Assembly: GCF_949987535.1 (NCBI RefSeq) | Contig: NC_080074.1 | Span: 28,293,268 to 28,357,267 of the forward strand | DNA: 64,000 bases | Direction: 5' to 3' | Origin: Balaenoptera acutorostrata | Taxonomy: Eukaryota; Chordata; Mammalia; Artiodactyla; Balaenopteridae | In this document: positions 25,901 to 37,900 of the stretch, in pieces | Layout of the letters: each line of letters starts with the position of its first letter | How positions within the stretch are numbered: position 1 is the stretch's first letter | The notes under the pieces: generated by a model | The model's input: the letters and a program-made list of their open reading frames with translations, nothing else | Told to the model about the DNA's origin: nothing | Database searches by the model: none | Translations under genes and position numbers: made by a program

Positions 25901-28900
25901 ACCACAATCAGAGAAGCCCGCGCACTGCAACGAAGAGTAGCCACCGCTCGCCGCAACTAGAGAAAGCCCGTGGGCAGCAACGAAGACCCAACGCAGCCAA
26001 AAATAAATAAATAAAATAAATAAATAAATAAAATAATTTTGCCTATGTTACACATAATTTTAAAAAAACCCTTTACACTTAAAAAAATAAAATATACTTA
26101 TGGATATAAAGAAAAAACTATAATAATGGAAATAGAAGTGGAAAGAATGAAAATTAGAACTTCTAGAGATTAAAAAAAATCTGAAATGAAAATTTCACTG
26201 GATGAATATAATAGATTAAGCAAATGGAAAACAGTGTCAGTGACCATTAAGACAAGGTAATTGAAACTGTCCACAATGAAGCACAGAGAGAAAAAAGGCT
26301 GGAAAAAAAATGAACAGTGCCTTAATGACCTGTGGGATAGTATCATGTAATCTAGCATACATATAATGAGTGTCAAAGAAGAGTGGGGAGGAGGAAAATA
26401 TTTATAGAAATAATGACTGAAAAAATTGTAAATTTGATTAAAAATATGAAACCACAGATCTAAGAAACTCAATGAATTCTAACCAGAGTGCCCCAAAGAA
26501 ACATCAGATGAATTGGATTTCACCTAAATGAAAAATGAATGCTCTTCAGAAGACACCATTACAAAAATAAAAGCCAAGACAGACTGGGAGAAAATATGTG
26601 TAGTACCTATATCTGACAATTCAGAAACATCCAGGATATATAAGGAACTCTTATTACTCAATCAGATCAGTGATTGTCTGGGGCCAGAGATGGGCGGAAG
26701 GTACTGAGTGCACAGGAGCATGAGGAAACTTTTGGGGGTAATCGGAATGTTCTCTTGCTTGATTGTGGTGATGGTTAAATGAATGTATGTATTTATCAGC
26801 TCTCCTCAAACTGTATAATTGAATTGGGTGAATTTTATTACATCTAAATTATAGTTCAGTAGAGTTGGTTTTAAAAATAATAGGAATCTCTGAATTTGAT
26901 GTTATTCTTATGATTTTGAGAGATTATGTTTACTTATTTTTGGAAAGATGTGAATAATGTTTCTCGAAAAAAAGTTAAGATAATCTATCGTAGAGCACTT
27001 TAACATTCTCATGGTGCTTAAATTTGGGTTTCTAGTTACATCATTTGTGACCTTCATAATTAGAGTCTTGCTTATATGGTAGGTAACTCAACTAACAGAG
27101 AAGCTGAAGAATCAGTCAGAAAGTCATAAACAAGCCCAGGAGAATTTGCATGACCAGGTGCAAGAGCAGAAGGCACATCTCAGAGCTGCACAAGACCGCG
27201 TCCTTTCCCTAGAATCCAGCATTAATGAATTAAGTAGTCAGTTAAATGAAAGCAAGGAGAAGGTCTCCCAGCTTGATATACAGGTAATATCGAATTATGT
27301 AACTTAATATGAGTTTGCGTGAATAAAACACCAATTTTAGGCCATCACATATTTTAAATTGTTTCTCCCTCCCTCCCCACCCCCTGCCTTACTTATTAAT
27401 GGAAAAAAAACTTAGGAATAGGAATTAAATAAAGGTTGTATTTAGACAGTTTGTTGAGCTTTCCTGTTTGCCTTTCTCTCTTTCCCTCCGTCTCTCTCTC
27501 TCTCTCCCAGCAAATTACTCTTCCTGAAACTACCAGATCTTTTCACTTTTTTTTTTCATGAAGCCCTTATTATTGTTTCCTAAGTTCAAAGTTGTTTGAT
27601 ATTATTATACCATTAGATTTCTGTTACATATATTTGAATTACTTTGAATTTGATTTTTTTAAATGTTTGGTTAAAAAAAAAAAAACTTTAGGGAATTCCC
27701 TGGTGGTCCAGTGGTCAGGACTTGGTGCTTTCACTGCTGAGGGCCCAGGTTCAGCCCCTGGCTGGGGAACTGAGATCCTGCAAGCCTAGAGCACGGCCAA
27801 AAAAAAAAAAAAAGCCCAACTTTGTATGGTACCATTATGTATTTTAATGTGTTTTCTTTCAGAGGCCAATATGGAAGCCTTGCTCAGTGAGTCAATCATG
27901 GTGTGGGAATTAAGACATATTTCTTTCTTCATTCTCATCATTCGTTTTTTATTCTATACTATAGTAGAGAAAGTTATAGAAACATTTCTAAGCCTTAATT
28001 TTCTTTATTTGAGGAGAATAATTCCATTGAAAATCAGAAATAATATAATAAAATAACAAGTATACTATTAGAATTTGGAAAAAGAGGATACACATTTCTT
28101 TCTTTTAAAAATATATTTATTAGATGAGTTACAGATAATTCAATATGTGGATGTCCAATTTTAGAGAGGGATAAGTGTTTTGCTGTTATATAGGGACATT
28201 TTTTTATCATTTATTCAAGCATTATTAGGAGTATTCTCTCCTACTCATTCCTGTTTGGGGGATTATCACATACTTATTTTTTAAGGTCTAAATCTTTATG
28301 TTTTCTGCCAAAAGATTTAATTTTTTAAAATTATTTAGTGACAAAACTAATGTACAGTCAAGCAAGGGGAAATCAAGAACTAAATACAAATTAAATGACT
28401 TGTAAATTTTGTTACAGATTAAAGCCAAAACTGAATTATTGCTGTCAGCAGAAGCAGCAAAAACTGCTCAAAGAGCAGATCTTCAAAATCATTTGGACAC
28501 AGCCCAAAACGCATTACAAGATAAACAGCAGGTAGGAGAACCTGATGCAATTTCTTACCATAACCTAATGTTTTGGTAGATAAATTAACTGGAAACATGT
28601 AAAAATGATACTCAGTTTTATATAATATTGTGATTGACTTGCTTATTCTCCTTAATTTCTCCCTGAGTTCAGAACCAGTTGAGTGGTAGATGCAAGAGTC
28701 AGACAGATGGAGATAAAAGTATCATCTTTGGGAATTCCCTGGCAGTCCAGTGGTTAGGACTTGGTGCTTTTACCATGGTGGCCCGGGTTTAATCCCTGGT
28801 TGGGGAACTAAGAATTCCACAAGACTAGAGGCGTGGCAAAAAAAAAAAAAAAATCATCTTTGTTTTTGATAAAGCTCAACTTGTGCAGCTATGGTTGAGC

Positions 28901-31900
28901 TTCTTAATATTGTATTTCTCCCATAATATAGACCTTGGTGTGGAGCTGAAATAATTACTCCTAATTGTTGAATTGTTGCTTCATCCCATCAAGTGCCAAT
29001 GACTGGGAAAGAGACAGATTTCCACAACTGTTTTAAGTAGGTAATCAGGCCATGACCCAGATATACTTCCCACTTGGAAGCAGGAAAAGAGCACCATGTA
29101 TTCTATCTCAATAGTAAGAGTTACTCTCTTTTCTTGGGGGTAGGAGTAAGTAGGGCTGGAAAGAATACACAAGTTACTCTTCTCAACACTTCTGGTAGAA
29201 TAAAAGCTTCCTCCTTTAGGGCCAAGGTCAAAATGCTGGTAGATTTTTCTTACCTTTGACCAGGTAGGAATTTTTAAAGTTTACTTTTTGCTTGAGAAGT
29301 AATACTGGTTGTTGGTCCAAACATTTTTTATAGTAGTGTATCAAGTTAACAAAACAAAATCATTTTCTATATTTACCCTTAACCCCAATCCATTTTTTCT
29401 CCTTATATGGAAATTTTGCTTTTAAATTTGTATGTATCCTTCCAGACTTATATAAACATTGAACAAAAATATATGTGTGTGTGTATATACACACACACAG
29501 ATCTTTTTGTTTTATACATATACTATCATTATATATGTTGTTCTACAACTTGCTTTTTACTTTACATTGTTATTTACATTATTGCTAAATACATCTGTAA
29601 AGTATTTTCTAAGTATTAGGTCAGTGCCAGGAACTATAGTGGAAAAAGTATTTATAAGAATAATCACATAAAAGTTTAAAATTTACCTGCCAAAAATATT
29701 ACAAAATTCTAAAGCAAGTAGCAAAAGAATAAAACATTTTCTGAAGTATGTCTGATGAAGGGTTAATATTTTTGATGTTTAAAACACTTATACATAAGAA
29801 ATAAGTGACTACAAAAAAAAGTAAATGATCAAAACTATATTAGCAAATCCTCAAGTTCATTAAGAACCAATTGCAAATTAAGACGTAATGGAATATGCCC
29901 TTATTAAGGTAAAATGTGTGTATGTGTTTAACACTGGAAGGATTGGACATGGTGTAGAAGAACAAGCCACTTCCATACATTGCTTGCAATAGTATACATT
30001 AGTTCAACCTTTTGATGGTGGTAGGGGAAGCTGGTTGGCAATATATTTATTTTAAGACCTTTAGGATTTTTCATATTCATTAGCTCACTTTTAGTCCTTT
30101 ACCCTAAGGAAATAATCGTAGTTTTAAGTATGCAGTTTGCATATCTGCAGAAAGGTTTGTAGCAATCTAAGAATATAAAATAGGACATTTGGCTAAAAAA
30201 TGGTCTGTATCGATAAAATAGAAATTTACACAGTCATGTGTAATGATATTTTAGAAAATAATGTCACAGTTTCATGATGCATTGTTATGTAAAAACAAAG
30301 GAGGTTACAGTAAAACAGTATGTAAAGCAACCTCCTTTATTTTAAAAGTACAAATCAAAAAATAGAAACTAACATACAGAAAAGACTAGAAGGAGAGTTA
30401 TCAAAACATTAATAGTAATTATCTGTGTGTAGTGGATTTACTAGTAATTTTTATTTTGTTTTTTCTGTGCAACTAGATATTCCAAATGAATTGTTCAAGT
30501 ATCATAATGTAATCCCTGTAATTTAAAAAATTATATTAAAAAATGGTGTTTTGAACATTGAAAACATTTAATTATAGTATAAAAGTTTATTTTATTATTA
30601 GCCTGTTTAATATTCTGTTGTATCTTTTGGCTCCTAAAATAACTCTTCCTAGAAAAAGTTATTGAGCTCTTATGTATGTAAACGTAGTATCTCAGACTAT
30701 GTACAACTTCAGTTCAGGTCCTTTCCATTGGTGGGTAAATATAACCTCTGATATATTATTAGACTTATCTATGGTCTTACTCAAAATAGTTTCTTAAATA
30801 AAGTTAGAGTTTTCTGCTTTACTTTGACCAAACATTTGGGCATTACAGCAAAGTAAACCTTACCAAAGTTATCTTTAATTGTACTTTTTATAGGAGTTAA
30901 ATAAGATCACTACTCAGTTGGATCAGGTCACTACAAAGTTGCAGGATAAGCAAGAACATTGCAGTCAGCTGGAAAGTCATCTTAAAGAATATAAAGAGAA
31001 ATACCTCTCTTTAGAACAGAAAACTGAAGAATTGGAAGGTCAAATTAAGGTTTGTATAAAGGAAACTGTAGCCATATTTTCTACTGCTGTAGCAATGGGA
31101 ATTGATGACCTAGAAGGAATCAAAGATTTTAAATTTGCAAACAAATGTGAAGTTGTGATATACCAATTTAAAAAATTACTCGTAGTTTTTTCATGTCTTA
31201 ATTTTGAATTCCACCTTTACTTTTAATTTCTTCACTAATGGATGGCTTTTACAAATAGCAGTTTACATATATACTGGTTGCATTGTAATGTGTAAGTGTT
31301 TTAAAGAGACAACTAACCAAGGATCTACTCTATAATTACAAGGAACTTAGTTTTTTATTGTTGTGAAGTCTCTTCTGCCCTATCATTCCTGTCTCCTTCC
31401 CTCCTTATTCCAATGTAATATTCCAGTATGGTATATTTCTTCCTTTTTTTACATTTTACATTTATACCCTTTGGATTTTGTTTCTAATTTAATATTATTA
31501 AAACTATTATAATTTACACTATGGTAAATTGCTTCTTTCTTTAACACAAATTCAAGTGAGAGTATTGATTTATACTAAAGAGATTAAATGACTACACATA
31601 TTAGAGAAGGATTTGACCTGAGTCCTTTGTCCTTTAAATTAGAACTTCTATAAGTTAAAGAAAAATTTCTCAAGTTACTATATATGTAACTTATACCTTC
31701 ACAGTCAGACGAAGCACTTCTGTACAATTATAGAATCATGGGCTATGTATATTTCTATATGTGCATCTATACCAACATAACATGGAAGAAGAAAATTACA
31801 TTTACAATTCTATTTATGGGTTCCCTTTTCTTTATGGTCAGTGATAATGGTATGATCAATTACATGATGTAATGGTTGAAAAGAACAGAAAAACTTTTTT

Positions 31901-34900
31901 TTTTGGTCTCTTTTTTTAGATGAAAGGCATCTAATGAGAATTCTATTTGAGTATCTTTTAAAAATAGTTATTTAGGGACTTCTCTGGTGGTCCAGTGGTT
32001 AAGACTCCACGCTTCCACTGCAGGGCGGGTACGGGTTTGATCCCTGGTCAAGGAACTAAGATCCCGCATGCCTCGTGGTGTGCCCCCCCCGCCCCCCCCC
32101 AAAGAAAAGATATTTAGAACCACTAGTGTCTATTGTGATCTATGACAATATCGGATATTTAACATTTTGTAATTATTATTTTAGGAAGTATTCCACCTGT
32201 TTTATATATATATGTGTGTGTTTGTGTATATATGTAGTTAATAGAATTAACATAGTTACATCGAATATCCAGTGTAAGTGTTGAGTAAGAGCCACAGGTA
32301 CCTAAATTGGCTTATAAAATAGTATGCAAAATTTTTACAACTATACAAGAAAAGCATTGCTTATAGACGTTCAAACTATATATTTAACAATTTGATTTTG
32401 TAAATTTGTAAAAATACATACAGTTATATGTATATGTATGAGATAGAAACCACAGTGTGAAGAATAATAATCTCTAGACCAAGAGATTAAAGAAGCAAAA
32501 TCAGAAGTTTAATTGGCTTTATATTTAGGGTCAATAGGGGTTAATGAGAAGGATGACGTGACAACTCCATTTTAGTTTTGAATATTTATAATTATATAAC
32601 ATCAGTGTTGTTAACTGAATATAAAGGATTATATATTTTATTTATCTATTTATTTTAAAATAAATTTACTTATTTTTGGCTGCATTGGGTCTTCGTTGCT
32701 GTGCGTGGGCTTTCTTTAGTTGTGGCGAGCGGGGGCTACTCTTCGTTGCTGTGCGTGTGCTTTTCATTGTGGTGGCTTCTCTTACTGCAGAGCACGGGCT
32801 CTAGGTGTGCGGGCTCAGTAGTTGTGGCTCGTGGGCTCTAGAGCACAGGCTTAGTAGTTGTAGCGCATGGGCTTAGTTGCTCCGTGGCATGTGGGATCTT
32901 CCCAGACCAAGGCTTGAACCCTTGTGCCCTGCATTGGCAGGCAGATTCTTAACCGCTGCTCTACCAGGGAAGTCCCAGGATTATATATTTTAAGTGGGCC
33001 CATGTGTGAACCTGTTACTTAGTTTTTTCATACTTGAGTTAATAACTTTTACTCAAGTAATAAATATAATTAAATTTATTCTCTTATTCAGAGTTCATTT
33101 TAAAAAGTAAAAACTTAGTGACTGCCTCTCATATATAAAGCCAGCTGCTAGGTCTTCTGAAAGATTCCAAGATAAATGGCTTCTTTATTCAGTCATGGCT
33201 TCAGAATGTGTTTTTTATTATAACATAAATATTTTTGGTTATTTTTGTGTGTTATGTCAACACCAATTTGAGTGTAAATAAATGTTATAATGTTTAATAG
33301 ATAATCATTGACATTAAAATGGTTTTATATTATATTTCTGCCATAGAAACTAGAAGCTGATACTCTTGAAGTTAAAGCAAGCAAGGAGCAAGCTTTGCAG
33401 GATCTACAAGAGCAAAGACAGCTGAACACAGATTTAGAGCTTAGAGCCACAGAATTGAGTAAACAACTTGAAAAGGAGAAAGAAACGTAAGCTAAACTAC
33501 TTAAGGGAGAGGATTATAAACTAAGTTTCATAAGATTTCAATTTTGCTATCACAGTGCTTAAAGATTTATTTGATTCTATAAAGTACTGATACTAATGTG
33601 AATGAAAAATAAAGCCATCACAATATGGTTAAATAGGAGGGCTTGTGACCAGTCACATTTCAGTAGACTTTGTCTTTAAAGGCCAAATACACCACTCTGA
33701 CTGAGTTGGCAGACTGGATCTGTGTCAGGATGGTGAGGGTTTTTGACTCTCAGTAGTAAAGATGGAAGCTGAGAGGCTGGGAAAGGTATGCAGTACCTTT
33801 CAGGGAAATGAAATAAAACCCATCAAAGTTGATGATAGTTAAATTGTTTTATACCTTCATGGTTTCATCCTTTTTTTGGGAGTGATGACAAAATGTTTTT
33901 GTTCTCACATCTAGTAAATTGGGTCCTGATATTGTGAACTTGAGGATATACAGATGTATTTTGTGCCTCAAGTGGCATTCTTCTCTTAACATCGTCGTTT
34001 CCAGTGCCTAGGTATTTGGGGAGTACATCTGATCCTTTGTATCACTCACTGAGTGATTTGTCACCTCTGGAACCCAGTCATGTGTCTGTGAAGATGACCT
34101 TTGAGTTGGTTCTTGTTCTCTTTCCCAAGGCCCCCTATGGGCCCAGTGGTTCTTTCCATTTCTACTAAGGTTTTTAAAATTTTTGCCTTTATACTTTATG
34201 CCAACATTTCTTATGTGGGGTCCTGCATTTCTAGAGTACTACCTAAGAAAGAAGGGCTGGGTAAACACATCTGAGGTTTGACTAAACCTCACCCCTTGTC
34301 ATAGGACTCAGCCCAAATAACAGGGTACAGGGCTCCCCTTTCTCAAGGGCCACCTTCACTCTGCATGCAACTCTTTCCCTCCAAATTCCATCTTATAATG
34401 TATTTTCATTACTCTGCAGTTTAATGTATTTTCAAATATCGTTTGTGATTTCTTTGATTTACGGGTTACTTAGGAGTATATTGTTTACTTTTCAAATATT
34501 TAGGACTCTTCTAGATATCTTACTGTTATTCGTTTCTAATTTAATTCCATTTTGGTCAGAGAACATACTCAGTAAAATTCAGACATTTCAAATTTTCATT
34601 TAGGGCACAGTGTATGGTTTATCTTGGTTAAGTTTCCATGTGCACATATATGTGTTTTTGGGTAAAGTGTTCTATAAATATCAGTTAGGTTAAGGTGGTT
34701 GATAATGTTGTTCTAATCTTCTATATCCTTGCCAATTTTTTTCTCTGGTCATTTCTGTCAGTTTCTGAGAAAGGGGTGTTAAGGTTTCCCAGATTGTGGA
34801 TTTATTTATTACTTCCTTAAGTGACTTTTTAAAAAATAAACTAAGTTTTACAGTCACTATGAAAGCCTTTATTTCTGTTTGCCTTCTTTGATTCACATAG

Positions 34901-37900
34901 TCTTATGATTTTATAGTAATTACTTATGGGAAAGTTAAGTAGCATAGTAAATATATCAAGTCCCAATTTTAGGGTTGCTTGACAGGGATTTTAACTATAT
35001 TAAATGGTAAAGTAATATTAGTACAGTGACTTTTCTATTTAGACCTTTAAAAACCCATGAGGTACAGGATCCTGTGAATGTACCTTCATATGTTCTAGCT
35101 ACTTTTTCGAAAGTAAAAGTAAGTTTCTGGGACTAAAAGTTAGAAAACTTCAAGGTATAGATGCAGTTCTGGTATTGTATTAATACCCAACTTCAATTAT
35201 GTGGCTGGTACATTTTTTAATAACCTCTCTTTAACATATTGTTGAATTTATAATAAAATACATTGATAGTAAAGTACATTGGAAATAGTATGCATTCTAG
35301 AAATATTACTTTGTACCTAGTTTCATTTTCACTTTAAAAAATGGTTGATCTTTAATGTGTTCTTTTCTTTTGATATGTAATATGCATAATTTTATTCATT
35401 TTATGAAAGCAAAGTCTTTAGTTTAACTTTCTTAAAACAATATTTTCATTTCCTAATTCTTATAACTTTTTTTTTCCCTGTTTTAAAAAATTGAAGTATA
35501 GTTGATTTACAGTATTGTGCTAGTTTCAGGTTCTTGTAACTTTTTAATTCATTCTGGTGTAGAAAACTTATATTAAAGGACAAATGATAACAAATCTTTT
35601 ATATAATCTGCTAGGCTCTAGGATTAAAGTAAATCTTTTGTCTTTCCTCCATGTTTGAAATGAAATATTTCTTCTATTTTTTAACTTTATTTTTCCTGGT
35701 TACCTTATGTGTTTTGAAGTTTAGGACCTGGCAAACACATAATGTGTTTTAGTTTTTCAAGGAAAGAGGCAGAGTTCTCTGTGCATGGGGGCTAACATAA
35801 TAAATAGGTTCTTTAGGGTACATGGGAAAACATTTCTGGCTGTCATAGACTAGAGGGTTTGCTATATGCACAGATTTATTTGGGGATACATTGTGGTCAG
35901 CAAGACTGGATTAAGTCATGGGCTTAGATGGTCTTGGCTTTACCACTAATTTATTTGACTTGAGGAAAATCATCTTCATCTGTTAAATGATTGGATCAGA
36001 TGTTCTAAGGCATTTTTCGGTTGTGTGGTTTTACGACATTAAATTATTATTTTTACTTCTTAACTACACAAGAAAGTTTCAAAACTCAATAATTTATTAA
36101 TTTGAATGGTAAATTATACATTATTAAAGAAATTGTTTCTTAAATATTTAGAGTATCCAATACAAAGTTGGATCTACAGAAGAAATCTGAAGCGCTTGAA
36201 AATATTAAGCAAATGCTTACCAAGCAAGAAGAAGAAAAAAAAGTCCTTAAACAAGAAATTGAAAATTTAAGTCAAGATGCAAAGATGCAGCACAAGGAAT
36301 TGAATAACAAAATTCACACGGCAGTAACAGAACTACAAAAAGTGAAGATGGAGAAAGAAACTCTAGTAGCAGAGCTTTCTGCAGCAAAAGAGAAATTATC
36401 AAAAGTTTCTGATTCTTTGAAGAACTCCAAAAGTGAATTTGAAAAGGAAAATCAGAAAGGAAAAGCTGCTGTATTAGATTTGGTTAGTTGTTTATGTTTA
36501 CTTTCTTAGGTAGAAGTGATTTTTATTTAAGATGTAGTGACTTTTCTGCTTAATTCACTGTTGACTTTTCACCTTGCATTTAAGTGATTTTAAGTGTTCT
36601 TAGAGGAAAGGAATTGGGATTACTTAACCTGAGAAAAAGATATTGGTGTTTGTGTGTGTAATTTTCCAATGGCCCAGAAAATTTTCAGTTGAGTATATAG
36701 TCTTTCTCTATTCTGGGTCTGGTGCTAGATTTGGGAAGGACTGCAGCATGTTTGTCCTCAGGGACACTTCCACAGAGAATATAGCTACTAGTTGAAATGT
36801 TTTTCACTTGACTGTAAAAAAAAAAAAAAAAAAAAAAGAAAAAAAAGAAAGAAAGAAGACCAGAAAGATCTTAATGACTTTTAACTGTGGTGCTATAAAC
36901 TTTCTTTATTCAATTTTCTAAAACTCTAGATAATACCATGTCTTAGAGATACTGTAAAAAATATTTAAACTATAGAGAAAAAAAATCTGAGTCTCAGGAA
37001 ATGCGTAAAGAGGAATGTATTCTCAGAAATATTTTAACCCAGAATAACACAGAATAATAGCAAAAGTAAAATTCTTTTGTTCTCAATATGAAGGTCAGTG
37101 AAAGTGTTGAGTAGCATAAAAAACATGATTATTGTATGTTACTTTTATGTTCCTTTCTGTTTGGAGGAAACATCTATCTGTACATCTTCCCTCTTAAGTT
37201 ATATGTGATTATTTTTATTTGTTGTTTCAATACTTTAAAAAAATTTGCTTCCATTTTTTGAAGCCCATTATTCTACTTTTAAAATAGTATGTTAATTAAT
37301 TAATTCTGTGACATAAAAATGTGGTTTCCAAAGTATTCTAAAATCTTGTCTAAATATTATCTGAAGTATTTATTGTGACTATGGGCTGATAATAGAAACT
37401 CTTAGCCTTTTCCTCTCCCTCCCCATTTACTGCTATAATATTTGCCTGCTTTTTTTATTGAAATGGATGATTTTGTCCCATCTTAAATCATCAGTGATTC
37501 TGGTTTATTTCCTTGTGTGGATCTTACTGAGATTGTAAACCAAAATTCTTAAATTCACTACAGATATTTTCTGCATAATGTAGTTTCCATTTTTTTAGGA
37601 GAAAACGTGCAAAGAATTAAAGCAACAACTTCAAGTACAGACAGAAAGCACGCATAAGGAACAGAATGAACTGAAAAAGTCACTTGAAAAAGAGAAGGAG
37701 GTAAGATTTTTTTCTATAACAAAAAATATGTAAAGCATAATAAGGTCTTTATATTTTCAAAATATTTTCACAATACTTAAGTCAAAAGAAGGTTTTTTCA
37801 TTTGTGTTCTACCTACTACTAAAAAGATTTAAGCTAGTTTAATAAAAGGCCCAAAATAAAGGATTATAATTAATAAAGGTAGAAAATTGAGTCAACTAAC

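Noticed and set aside
31050..31226. Continuation of exon G as a coding exon
   Set aside because: The known protein continues with KLEAD from exon H, and a GT donor is present at 31050. Read-through is listed only as a possible retained intron.
36816..36859. A-rich tract as a sign of a processed pseudogene or SINE tail
   Set aside because: No SINE, L1 or gene-like sequence precedes it on either strand and no target duplication is seen. Treated as simple sequence.
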